Below are positions 1 through 8,263 of a stretch of 64,000 nt of DNA, piece by piece. The stretch is from assembly GCA_017537345.1 (NCBI GenBank), contig JAFYKY010000022.1, positions 62,001-126,000 of the forward strand, in the 5' to 3' direction. The notes under the pieces are model-generated. The model ran no database searches. It had not been told where the DNA came from and was given only the letters and a program-made list of their open reading frames with translations. Numbering within the stretch: position 1 is the first letter of the stretch; each line of letters begins with the position of its first letter. Made by a program: the position numbers and the translations under genes. Source of the stretch: Clostridia bacterium. Lineage in GTDB: Bacteria; Bacillota; Clostridia; Oscillospirales; CAG-382.

Positions 1-1608
1 ATAAGCTCCGACCTTGCGGAGGGCAGAGAGGACCACGTCCATACCCGTTTTCCGCCGGAGCCCAATGGTTATCTTCATATCGGCTCTCTTAAGGCTATAT
101 GGATAAACGCTACCGCCGCAAAGAATTTCGACGGTAAATTCAACCTCCGTTATGACGATACCAACCCCGGAAAAGAAGACGTTGAGTACGTTGACAGTAT
201 TTATAACGATATCAGCTGGCTGGGCTTCGAGCCTACGGGCGGCGTATTTTACGGCAGCGATTATTTCGGAAAATGCTATGAATACGCAGTTAAGCTTATA
301 AAAGAGGGAAAAGCCTATGTGTGCGATCTCACCGCAGATGAAATGACCGCATACCGCGGAACCCTTACCGAGCCGGGCAAGGAATCTCCTTGGCGTAACA
401 GAAGCGTTGAGGAGAATCTGGAGCTGTTTGAGCGTATGAAGAACGGCGAATTTCCCGATGGCGCAAAGACTCTCCGTGCAAAGATAGATATGGCTTCTCC
501 CAATCTTGTTATGCGTGACCCTGCTATTTTCCGTATCCGTCACATGTCCCACCACAGACAGGGAGATGCTTGGTGCATATATCCTCTTTACGATTTCGCT
601 CATCCCATTCAGGATGCTTTGGAGGGTATTACCCATTCCATGTGCTCTATCGAGTTTACCAACAACCGTCCCCTTTACGATTGGGTTGTGGATAATATTG
701 ATTTCGAGCACAAGCCCCATCAGTATGAATTCGCACGTCTTAACGTTACCCACACGGTAATGAGCAAGCGTTATCTCCGCGCGCTGGTTGAAAACGGCAT
801 TGCTGACGGTTGGGATGACCCCCGTCTGCCCACCCTTTGCGGTCTCCGCAGAAGAGGATATACTCCTTCTGCTTTAATAGATTTCGTTTCCCGCGCAGGT
901 GTTTCCCGCGCGTACAGTATCGTGGATTACGATCTGCTTGAGCATTGCATACGTGAAGAGCTTAATAAGACCGCGCTTCGCCGTGTTGCCGTGCTTGATC
1001 CCGTAAAGGTTACCGTAACCAATTATCCCGAAGATAAAAAAGAGTATTTCTCTCTTCCCAATAACCCCTCCGATCCCGAAGCGGGCAAGCGTGAGGTTCC
1101 CTTTACACGTACTCTTTATATCGACCGTGATGACGTTTCGCTTGATCCTCCTCCCAAGTACTTCCGTATGAAGAAGGGCGGGGAAGTACGTCTTATGGGC
1201 GCGTATATCGTTAAGTGCGAGGATATTTTGACCGATGAAAACGGCGTTATTACCGAGGTTTTGTGTACTGCCGACCTTGAAACCGGCTGCGGTATGCCCG
1301 CGGACGGAAGAAAGGTAAAGGGTACTATCCATTGGCTTTCCGCCGCAGACGCAATAGAGGCAGACGTTGCTCTTTACGATAAACTGTTTACCGAAGCGGA
1401 TATGACCAAGGTTCCCTCTTCCGAATACGATAACTACCTTAACCCCGAATCTGTAAAGCATATCAAAGCGTACCTCGAGCCTTCTCTTGCGGATGCCAAA
1501 GACGGCGAACGCTTCCAGTTCGTCCGCACCGGCTACTTCTGCAAGGATACCAAGCACGAAAATACCTTTAACAGAATAGTAGTATTGAAAGATTCCAAAC
1601 CCTTTTAA
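1..1608 (+). CDS. glnS: Glutamine--tRNA ligase, 5' end outside window
   Basis: This cytoplasmic class I synthetase charges tRNA-Gln with glutamine using ATP. The open frame runs in from base 1, so the N-terminus is missing. The first visible block RFPPEPNGYLHIG is the GlnRS/GluRS-type ATP-binding signature, but the usual fourth residue of HIGH is Ser (codon at 85-87). The second signature VMSKR lies at 757-771, followed by the GlnRS-typical stretch DDPRLPTLCGLRRRG. The C-terminal half matches the anticodon-binding beta-barrel region. The gene ends just before a strong terminator and converges with the HAD phosphatase gene. Assignment to GlnRS rather than GluRS rests on the beta-barrel type C-terminus and the VMSKR context. 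I am very sure of the family. Confidence 0.96.
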   Translation: MSSDLAEGREDHVHTRFPPEPNGYLHIGSLKAIWINATAAKNFDGKFNLRYDDTNPGKEDVEYVDSIYNDISWLGFEPTGGVFYGSDYFGKCYEYAVKLIKEGKAYVCDLTADEMTAYRGTLTEPGKESPWRNRSVEENLELFERMKNGEFPDGAKTLRAKIDMASPNLVMRDPAIFRIRHMSHHRQGDAWCIYPLYDFAHPIQDALEGITHSMCSIEFTNNRPLYDWVVDNIDFEHKPHQYEFARLNVTHTVMSKRYLRALVENGIADGWDDPRLPTLCGLRRRGYTPSALIDFVSRAGVSRAYSIVDYDLLEHCIREELNKTALRRVAVLDPVKVTVTNYPEDKKEYFSLPNNPSDPEAGKREVPFTRTLYIDRDDVSLDPPPKYFRMKKGGEVRLMGAYIVKCEDILTDENGVITEVLCTADLETGCGMPADGRKVKGTIHWLSAADAIEADVALYDKLFTEADMTKVPSSEYDNYLNPESVKHIKAYLEPSLADAKDGERFQFVRTGYFCKDTKHENTFNRIVVLKDSKPF

Positions 1609-1620
1609 CATCAAAAACAA

Positions 1621-1651
1621 ACGAGCGTGATCAATTCACGCTCGTTGTTTT
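1621..1651 (+). terminator. Terminator of glnS
   Basis: A perfect 10-bp stem (ACGAGCGTGA at 1621-1630 with TCACGCTCGT at 1636-1645) and a 5-nt loop are followed by a T-rich stretch, 13 bases after the glnS stop. Confidence 0.9.
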
Positions 1652-1662
1652 ATTAATATGAG

Positions 1663-1689
1663 GATTTTTGCGTACAACCCGCAAAAATC
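1663..1689. repeat. Extra hairpin between convergent genes
   Basis: A perfect 10-bp inverted repeat (GATTTTTGCG / CGCAAAAATC) with a 7-nt loop sits between the glnS terminator and the HAD-gene terminator. It has few G-C pairs and no clear T tract, so it may be an accessory terminator or a spacer structure. The following 36 bases contain two copies of GTTCCTCGT. Confidence 0.6.
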
Positions 1690-1727
1690 TACCGAAGTTC
1701 CTCGTTTTCCGTTCATAGTTCCTCGTC

Positions 1728-1758
1728 AAAAAATCCTCCGATTTCTCGGAGGATTTTT
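1728..1758 (-). terminator. Terminator of the HAD phosphatase operon
   Basis: A 10-bp stem (AATCCTCCGA at 1732-1741 with TCGGAGGATT at 1746-1755) is flanked by A- and T-runs. Read on the minus strand it ends in a T run two bases past the stop of the HAD gene. Confidence 0.9.
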
Positions 1759-1759
1759 A

Positions 1760-2374
1760 CTATCCTATTTGTTCAAAGCTCGTATAGATCTCTTCCGCTT
1801 GCGTTTTTGGAGAAGCATTGAATTCATCGAAGAAAAGCGTATGCACTCCTGCGTTTACACCGCTTCCGATATCTATTTCTCTGTCGCCGATCATAACGGT
1901 TTTATCCTTATCCAGCGAATGCTCTTTTACAAGATATTCAATGGCGTCCGGCGCGGGCTTATAGGGAAAACCGTTTTCCACGGTGAGAACCTCGGTAAAC
2001 AGCCCCAGCATTCCTTGCTTACCCAGTATCTCCAGCGCCTTTTTATCTCTGTGGGTAAACAGAAAATGCTTGCCGCCTCTTGCAAGGATACGGTCAAAGG
2101 CTTCCAAAACGCCGTCGTATATCTTTATAACCGGCTCAAAATCATCGGTCAGCTCGTACTTGCTGAAGGCGGCGCGCTCCTCATCGGAAAGCCCGTAATG
2201 TCTTGTAGCCGTGCCCACGGTTATGCGAAGCAGCTTTTCCGCTTCATTTACGTCTATCTCTCTGCCGCTGTCCTTTAAGGCTTGAACCAATGCTGCCGCC
2301 GTGTGGGGGTAGCTATCGAACAGAGTGCCGTCGAAATCCCAAATAAAATTTTCGTATTTTTCAGTTATTATCAT
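1760..2374 (-). CDS. HAD-superfamily phosphatase, phosphoglycolate phosphatase-like
   Basis: The 204-residue protein is a cytoplasmic haloacid-dehalogenase hydrolase. Motif I is IWDFDGTLFDS near residue 12, with the nucleophile Asp and the second Asp. Motif III is a Lys in the KPAPDA segment and motif IV is IGDREID. A helical cap lies between motifs I and II, as in phosphoglycolate phosphatase and beta-phosphoglucomutase subfamilies. The substrate cannot be read from sequence. Its start overlaps the end of the upstream LTA-synthase-like gene by 14 bases, so the two are translated from one message. A link to polyol-phosphate or sugar-phosphate metabolism is only a guess. Confidence 0.85.
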   Translation of the reverse strand: MIITEKYENFIWDFDGTLFDSYPHTAAALVQALKDSGREIDVNEAEKLLRITVGTATRHYGLSDEERAAFSKYELTDDFEPVIKIYDGVLEAFDRILARGGKHFLFTHRDKKALEILGKQGMLGLFTEVLTVENGFPYKPAPDAIEYLVKEHSLDKDKTVMIGDREIDIGSGVNAGVHTLFFDEFNASPKTQAEEIYTSFEQIG

Positions 2375-4358
2375 GGAAATACCTGTAATTTATCTGCTTT
2401 CTCAGGTTGTAGTATTTTTGCAGGTCCTCGGGAAGCTCGTACATAGAATAAAGGTTTCCTTCGGTGTCTGCGGCAACGTAATCGTTTGCGGCAGGGAAGG
2501 TGTTGCGCTGTGCGTAAAGAAAATCGTAATATTCGTCGGTCTTCACATCCATGCGGTGCATAACGTAAGCCATCAAAAGCTCGTAGTTAAGCCACTCCAC
2601 GTCCTGCTCGCCCATATCAAAATTTGCTACCATAAGACATTCCGTATCGTATTTACGGTAGGTATCGAGTATATTATCTCCCGTGTTGAAATAGGGAAGG
2701 GTAGCAATACGCTCGTACTCGCCGTCCTTATCGTGGTCGGTAATGGATTTAAGGTTGGGCAGATGGTCGCCGTAGAAAATGATAACGGTATTTTCCTCCA
2801 AGCCCGAAATATAATCGTAAAGCTTGCCAAGCTGTCTGTCCGCATCGTAAAGTCCCTGAGCGTAACAGCGGATAGAGCCCTTCATATATACAGAATAATC
2901 CGCAGGTGTCTTGGTTACCTTTACGGTGTAATTGTCGCGTATAACGGTGCCTTCGCTGTCTTTATCAAGATACTTTCCTTCGTAATAAGAGCCGTGAAGC
3001 TGTGCTGTGTTGATCATTACGAAATAATTTTCGTTTTCTCTCCACTCGTCGCCTTCAACAAATTTAATTACCTGGTCTGCCAGATAATCATCGGAGGGTC
3101 TGCCTGCCAGCTTTCTTACTCCTTTAAGCTCGTGACGGAAATCGGTATCGTTAATACCGAAGAAGGGGTATACCTTCGTTCTGTCAAAGAGAGAATCCTC
3201 CCAAGCGGTAATTATCTTGCTGTAATAATCATTTTCGCCCAAAACATCAAAAAAATTTGGGGTTCCCTCAAAATCCTCGCTGTCATACATCTGGGTATAG
3301 GGGACAAATCCGGGGGAATATACCGCAAGGTTGCTTCCCGTAAACACCTCGAACTCTGCGTTTGCGCTCAATCCGCCGAACACGGGGGAGATCATTTTAA
3401 ACACGTGACCTTCCTGCGCCAGCTTTTCGTAATTGGGAGTAAGCTCGGTGCCCGTGGGGGTCTCGAATTCAAATTCCCCAAGCTGGTCTATATCCCAGAA
3501 GGATTCGGAAAATACCATTATAATGTTGCAATCGCCCCAGGTGTCCTTGTACTTGTCCTGCGCCTGCTCTACCGCATCTGCCAGCACCCGGTCAAGATAT
3601 TCGGGGTCGTATCCCTTGGGTTCAAAAATTCTGCTCTCCACAGCTTGTCCGTACATACCGGAAATAACGCCGTATCTTAAATAATATTTAAGGCTGGTGG
3701 TGGGGTAATCGGAATCTCGCTCATCGTATTTATAAAAGGTGTTAAGCGTAAATGTGTTAAGCGGCTCGATGGGAGCAATTATGAGGAACAGCAAAAACAG
3801 AGCCGTGCCGCCTACCGCAATTCCGTGCCATTTGTATTTTACGCGGAAACGTAAAAGAATTCCGCCGATAATTATTGCCGCCGCAATAAGACCGAACTTC
3901 CACAATTCGTCGGATATCTGCTTGAAAAGGTCTATAACGGATATTTCCGCAACCAGATCTCCCAGCGTTCCCGCACTGCGGAAAAAGTTTATATCCGAAA
4001 AATACACGGGGTTGTCCGACATCTGCACCTTAACGTACTGCACTGCGGAAAAAACAAAGCCCACTACTGAGATCACAGCGTTTGAAGCTATAGAGCTGGT
4101 GGTGATGCAGGTGAACAGTGCATTGAACAGCACCACGAGAATATAAGAGAAAAAGTAACCGGATTTAAACTGTGTATCGGTTATGGAGGTGGTGTTCAAA
4201 AAGAAGCTGTTTATGCAAAAATTTATAACGCAGGGAACAAGGAGGAAATGATATACCCACTTTATTGCGGTAAACCATTTGGATGCAAAAAACTCTTTTG
4301 CCCATTTTTTTGCGGTGTTGAATATTTCTTGCGGTGTAATGTGTTTTTCGGTGTTCAT
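2361..4358 (-). CDS. LTA synthase-family membrane sulfatase-fold enzyme
   Basis: This is a membrane protein of the alkaline phosphatase/sulfatase superfamily, related to lipoteichoic acid synthases and phosphoglycerol transferases. About five N-terminal membrane helices (residues 30-200) precede an extracellular catalytic domain. Visible blocks are NIIMVFSESFWD (metal-binding Glu), FGGLSANAEFE (nucleophile position) and YGDHLPNL near the C-terminus. The nucleophile position carries Ser where this family usually has Thr. An in-frame ATG four codons upstream (4370) exists, but GAGG sits 6 bases before the ATG at 4358, which I chose (665 aa). It probably builds polyol-phosphate polymers or modifies surface glycans; the exact polymer is unknown. 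Confidence 0.85.
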   Translation of the reverse strand: MNTEKHITPQEIFNTAKKWAKEFFASKWFTAIKWVYHFLLVPCVINFCINSFFLNTTSITDTQFKSGYFFSYILVVLFNALFTCITTSSIASNAVISVVGFVFSAVQYVKVQMSDNPVYFSDINFFRSAGTLGDLVAEISVIDLFKQISDELWKFGLIAAAIIIGGILLRFRVKYKWHGIAVGGTALFLLFLIIAPIEPLNTFTLNTFYKYDERDSDYPTTSLKYYLRYGVISGMYGQAVESRIFEPKGYDPEYLDRVLADAVEQAQDKYKDTWGDCNIIMVFSESFWDIDQLGEFEFETPTGTELTPNYEKLAQEGHVFKMISPVFGGLSANAEFEVFTGSNLAVYSPGFVPYTQMYDSEDFEGTPNFFDVLGENDYYSKIITAWEDSLFDRTKVYPFFGINDTDFRHELKGVRKLAGRPSDDYLADQVIKFVEGDEWRENENYFVMINTAQLHGSYYEGKYLDKDSEGTVIRDNYTVKVTKTPADYSVYMKGSIRCYAQGLYDADRQLGKLYDYISGLEENTVIIFYGDHLPNLKSITDHDKDGEYERIATLPYFNTGDNILDTYRKYDTECLMVANFDMGEQDVEWLNYELLMAYVMHRMDVKTDEYYDFLYAQRNTFPAANDYVAADTEGNLYSMYELPEDLQKYYNLRKQINYRYFHDNN

Positions 4359-4390
4359 TGTATGCCTCACATTCGCTGAAAAAAGACAGA

Positions 4391-4412
4391 CGCCCCTTTT
4401 TTATCAGGGGCG
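4391..4412 (-). terminator. Terminator of the rpsB-tsf operon
   Basis: Stem CGCCCCT (4391-4397) pairs with AGGGGCG (4406-4412). On the minus strand it is followed by a T-rich stretch. It lies 15 bases beyond the tsf stop. Confidence 0.8.
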
Positions 4413-4427
4413 CCAAACACAGTTAAA

Positions 4428-5354
4428 TTAACCCTTAACGAGCTTTTCGATTTCGGAAGCGAAATCGTCTTCTCTCTTTTCAATGCCTTCGCCCTTTTCG
4501 TACTTAACGAAGGAAACAACCTTGATAGAGCCGCCGAGTTCCTTTGCGGTGTTCTCGGTGTACTGCTGAACGGTCATGTTCTCTTCCTTAACGTACTGCT
4601 GGTGAACGAGACAGTTGGTATCGTAATACTTTTCAATTCTGCCGGTAACCATCTTTTCGATGATCTGATCGGGCTTGTTAGCAAGCTTGGGATCGTTCTT
4701 GATCTGAGCAAGAAGGATATCCTTTTCGCCCTGGATAACGCTTTCGGGAACGTAGCACTTGCAAACGTAGAGGGGGTTCATAGCAGCGATCTGCATACAT
4801 ACGTTCTTTGCGTATTCTGCAAAACCTTCGGTATTTTCAACGCCGCCTTCAACCTCGAACTTAGCAACAACACCTGCGGATCCGCCGCCGTGGATGTAAG
4901 TTCCGGTAACGCCTTCGATAACCTCGAAGCGACGGATAGACATGTTTTCGCCGATAGTGAAGATTTCCTGCTTGAGTTCGTCTTCAACGGTGGTTTCCTT
5001 GCCTGCGAACTTGGTTGCAAGAAGAGTTGCAACGTCTGCGGGCTTGGTTTCTACGATAGTAACGAGAATACCGTGTACGAATTCCTTGAAAGAAGCGTTC
5101 TTTGCAACGAAGTCGGTTTCGGTGTTAACTTCAATGATAGCGGTGCAGCCGTTAGCGGTGTAAACGTCAACGATACCGTCTGCAGCAACTCTGTCTGCCT
5201 TCTTAGCGGCAACAGCAAGGCCCTTCTCACGAAGGATCTTTATAGCTTCATCAAAATCGCCGTTAGCGGTAACGAGAGCCTTTTTGCACTCCATCATACC
5301 GCAGCCGGTCTTTTTACGAAGCTCCATAACAACTTTTGCGGAAATATCTGCCAT
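4428..5354 (-). CDS. tsf: Translation elongation factor Ts
   Basis: EF-Ts is the guanine-nucleotide exchange factor that recycles EF-Tu from GDP to GTP in the cytoplasm. The 308-residue length is normal. The N-terminal UBA-like domain carries the signature MELRKKTGCGMMECKKAL (residues 10-27), and TDFVAKN (about residues 80-86) marks the core domain that contacts EF-Tu. The gene follows rpsB with only five bases between them, the standard bacterial rpsB-tsf arrangement, and ends at a terminator. Confidence 0.98.
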   Translation of the reverse strand: MADISAKVVMELRKKTGCGMMECKKALVTANGDFDEAIKILREKGLAVAAKKADRVAADGIVDVYTANGCTAIIEVNTETDFVAKNASFKEFVHGILVTIVETKPADVATLLATKFAGKETTVEDELKQEIFTIGENMSIRRFEVIEGVTGTYIHGGGSAGVVAKFEVEGGVENTEGFAEYAKNVCMQIAAMNPLYVCKCYVPESVIQGEKDILLAQIKNDPKLANKPDQIIEKMVTGRIEKYYDTNCLVHQQYVKEENMTVQQYTENTAKELGGSIKVVSFVKYEKGEGIEKREDDFASEIEKLVKG

Positions 5355-5359
5355 AGTGA

Positions 5360-6097
5360 TTAGTCCTCCTTAACTTCTTCAGCTTCAACAGCTTCGGTAG
5401 CGTCGGTGAACTGTTCACCCTGCTTGCCTTCGAGAACTGCGTCTGCCATAACGGATGCGATAAGCTTGATAGCGCGGATAGCGTCGTCATTACCGGGGAT
5501 AACGTAATCGATACAATCGGGATCGCAGTTGGTATCAACGATAGCAACTACGGGGATGCCCAGCTTGCGAGCTTCTGCAACAGCATTTGCTTCCTTCTTG
5601 GGGTCTACAACGAACATAACTGCGGGAAGACCCTTCATATCCTTGATACCGCCGAGGTTACGCTCGAGGTCAGCCATTTCCTTCTGGAGAGCTGCAACTT
5701 CCTTCTTGGGAAGGAGATCAAAGGTGCCGTCTTCGGACATCTTGGTAAGGTTGTTCAGCTTCTGGATACTTCTCTTAATGGTCTTGAAGTTGGTGAGCAT
5801 ACCGCCGAGCCAACGTACGTTAACGTAGTACATACCTGCACGGATAGCTTCTTCCTTGATCGCGTCCTGAGCCTGCTTCTTGGTACCTACGAAGAGAACG
5901 TTGCCGCCTTCGAGAGATGCATCGCGAACGAACATGTAAGCTTCTTCAACCTTTTTAACGGTCTTCTGAAGGTCGATAATGTAGATGCCGTTTCTTTCGG
6001 TGAAGATGTATTCGGCCATCTTGGGGTTCCATCTTCTGGTCTGGTGACCGAAGTGAACGCCTGCTTCGAGCAGTTGTTTCATGCTGATTACTGACAT
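5360..6097 (-). CDS. rpsB: 30S ribosomal protein S2
   Basis: S2 binds late to the 30S subunit near S1 and the mRNA exit side. The N-terminus [27 protein letters not shown] is cut here to its key block [15 protein letters not shown], the family signature, and [14 protein letters not shown] with its Gly-Gly pair follows. The C-terminus (last 30 residues) is acidic, as is common in Bacillota. The length is 245 aa. AAAGGAG stands 9-10 bases before the ATG. It is the first gene of the rpsB-tsf operon, preceded by a leader of about 120 nt. Confidence 0.98.
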   Translation of the reverse strand: MSVISMKQLLEAGVHFGHQTRRWNPKMAEYIFTERNGIYIIDLQKTVKKVEEAYMFVRDASLEGGNVLFVGTKKQAQDAIKEEAIRAGMYYVNVRWLGGMLTNFKTIKRSIQKLNNLTKMSEDGTFDLLPKKEVAALQKEMADLERNLGGIKDMKGLPAVMFVVDPKKEANAVAEARKLGIPVVAIVDTNCDPDCIDYVIPGNDDAIRAIKLIASVMADAVLEGKQGEQFTDATEAVEAEEVKED

Positions 6098-6225
6098 TTT
6101 TCATTTCTCCTTTCGGGTTTCCCCGCCACCCTGCGCTTGAATTTTTACCCGCGGCTTTTGCCGACCCTTGGGCAGAACGCAGAATGTGTGTATTTTTTTA
6201 ATGCGTCGTCACCGCATTCCAAAGT

Positions 6226-6254
6226 ATATTATCATACTTTTTTGCAAAAATCAA
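6226..6254 (-). promoter_or_regulatory. Sigma-A-type promoter of rpsB-tsf
   Basis: On the minus strand TTGATT (6249-6254), a 17-bp spacer and TAATAT (6226-6231) form a plausible promoter. The leader that follows (about 6098-6218) contains a GGC-AAAA-GCC type hairpin and could carry S2 autoregulation, which I cannot confirm. Confidence 0.65.
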
Positions 6255-6266
6255 TACCAAATTATC

Positions 6267-6296
6267 AAAAAAACGGGTTTTCCACCCGCTTTTTTA
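6267..6296 (-). terminator. Terminator of the sigma/beta-propeller operon
   Basis: The stem CGGGT (6274-6278) pairs with ACCCG (6284-6288) inside flanking A and T runs that extend the pairing. On the minus strand it ends in a run of T, 11 bases past the last gene of the operon. Confidence 0.85.
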
Positions 6297-6306
6297 AAAA
6301 TATTTT

Positions 6307-8232
6307 TCACTTTCCGCCATATTGTCCGATCGGAGTCAGATCGTCGGCGTTGAAGGAATAAACGGACACGGACGTTATATCCGTTTCCTTCGTTCCCATG
6401 GCAAGATTAACCAAATGAATGCCATCGCCGATACGTACCATCTGCCATTTGGAGGTCTTGATCTCCGAGGTTAACGTGTGTACTAATTCCTGCTTTGCTG
6501 TAAGCGTCAGCTCTTCTCCGTAGGATAACATAGCAAGTACATAGCGGGGATTGTCATCCGCAATTACGTAGGGCATTACAAGTGTTCCGGCTCCCGACGT
6601 TTCGGACGTGGTTTCCTGATACAGTCCGGGTGACAACATATATATAAACTGGCGGGATTCGTTTTCCAAAAGCATTTCTCCCGTCTTCTTTATATTCATT
6701 TCGTCGGAAACATCGTAGGTTTCAAGCTTTAAACCTGCGTAATCCGAATCGTAATCCCGGTAGAAAACGGATGTAAGCAGATATCCGCCGTCCAGAATAG
6801 TCTTGTTGTAGTAAGCCCCGATGCAATCGGCGCTGCCGATAATTTCAGGCGAGGCGGGGTCGGAAAGATCGACCGTCCACCATGTTGAGTCCCGTCCGAA
6901 CACGGCAATATTTTTATAGGTTGCCACATCGTGGGGAAGGGGATCCTGTTGGTTTCCGCCTATTCCGTATAATTCCCCTATAACGTTAAGCTCCTTGTCC
7001 AGTATTATTACTCCCGCGCCGTAGTCCTCGTAGGTGGGGATACGGAGATAACCGTTATATTCGCTTATGGCGGAAGAACACATCCAACCGTGTACGCTTG
7101 TTTTCCCGATATATACGGGAAGCTTTCCCGTAATATCGTATCCTTCCACGTCGATATAGGCTTTGCCGTCGGAGCCGTACCAGTAAACGGATTGGTCGAA
7201 TACGTATATGGAATCTTCGGCTATATAAAAGGTGTAATCGTCTACCATTTTGCAGTAAGCGTTCATTTCGCCGCTTGACAGATTTATTTTGGACGTTACC
7301 GTAAGCGTAGATGTGTACGTTTCCTCGGGAATTTCTATGTTTTTCGCAGGAATCATATCGTTGAAATGTCTGCCTGCTATGGGCAGCTCGCGCATCAGCT
7401 CTTCATCGGAAAGCATATTATCGTTGTAAAAGCTGTCCGCAAGGGCGGTGAAGCGGCAGGTTATAAGAATAATTTCGCCGTTTATCAAACGGCTTGCCGC
7501 AAAGGAGCCCGATTGAACGTAATAATCCTTTTGTCTGGTTTTTCCGCTTTCGGATACCTCAACAACGAACACGCTCGTCAACACTACGCGGTCGGTATCC
7601 GCAATCTCCGTTACCGCATAATCGCGGGCAGGGTCCTCGTTGGCGCAGATTATTATGACCAGATCTTCATACAGCAGTATCTCAATTCCCAAAAGCTGTT
7701 CGGGCAAATGTGTTACCGATACCTGCTCCGTTTTGCCGTTTTCCGCAGAGAGGATCACAAGCTCTCCGAATGAAAGGAGGTAAATGAACTTACCGTCGCT
7801 TTTAATAATATCTCCCTTGCCCACTGCCTCGTTTTGCGGATCGCTGTACGTCGTACCCATAGGGGCGTATACGGAAGACTTACGGTCATTCGTTTCGTCT
7901 ATGTGTATCATATCTTCGTCTTCGATTATTACACGGCAATCGTCGCGGACCTCATTTCCAGTGAAGGTATCGCATATTTGTTTTTTTACAGCCGTATAAT
8001 CGCCTGCGCTTGCTTCGCTGCCTTTTTCGGGTAAGACCAGCAGGGTGTCGGAGCTGTAGCCGCCGTCTTCCGTTTCACTTATTTCGGAGGAAACGTTTTC
8101 CTCGGGCAGAAGGGAAACGTCTGTTAAAGAGCTGCTTTCGTTTTTGCTCGTTTCGGGGAAAGCGTCCATCCCGCAGGAAACCAGAAGAAAACAAGCCAGC
8201 AAAGCAATTATTGATGTAATGCGTTTTTTCAT
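6307..8232 (-). CDS. Secreted beta-propeller lipoprotein
   Basis: The 641-residue protein begins with a lipoprotein signal (MKKRITSIIALLACFLLVSC), so Cys20 should be lipidated and the protein held on the outside of the membrane. After a Ser/Glu-rich linker, the segment AVGKGDIIKSDGKFIYLL and the repeated strand-turn pattern resemble the secreted beta-propeller family PF09826. I chose the ATG at 8232 because AAAGGAG precedes it; an ATG nine codons upstream lacks a site and would spoil the signal peptide. It follows a paralogous, membrane-anchored propeller protein after 31 bases, and both follow an ECF sigma gene. The ligand is unknown. Confidence 0.8.
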   Translation of the reverse strand: MKKRITSIIALLACFLLVSCGMDAFPETSKNESSSLTDVSLLPEENVSSEISETEDGGYSSDTLLVLPEKGSEASAGDYTAVKKQICDTFTGNEVRDDCRVIIEDEDMIHIDETNDRKSSVYAPMGTTYSDPQNEAVGKGDIIKSDGKFIYLLSFGELVILSAENGKTEQVSVTHLPEQLLGIEILLYEDLVIIICANEDPARDYAVTEIADTDRVVLTSVFVVEVSESGKTRQKDYYVQSGSFAASRLINGEIILITCRFTALADSFYNDNMLSDEELMRELPIAGRHFNDMIPAKNIEIPEETYTSTLTVTSKINLSSGEMNAYCKMVDDYTFYIAEDSIYVFDQSVYWYGSDGKAYIDVEGYDITGKLPVYIGKTSVHGWMCSSAISEYNGYLRIPTYEDYGAGVIILDKELNVIGELYGIGGNQQDPLPHDVATYKNIAVFGRDSTWWTVDLSDPASPEIIGSADCIGAYYNKTILDGGYLLTSVFYRDYDSDYAGLKLETYDVSDEMNIKKTGEMLLENESRQFIYMLSPGLYQETTSETSGAGTLVMPYVIADDNPRYVLAMLSYGEELTLTAKQELVHTLTSEIKTSKWQMVRIGDGIHLVNLAMGTKETDITSVSVYSFNADDLTPIGQYGGK

Positions 8233-8263
8233 TTTTCCGCTCTCCTTTCGCAACTGCAAAGAA

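Noticed and set aside
2325..3680. A 451-codon plus-strand frame opposite the LTA-synthase-like gene
   Set aside because: It is the mirror of a real minus-strand gene and shows a biased, repetitive composition.
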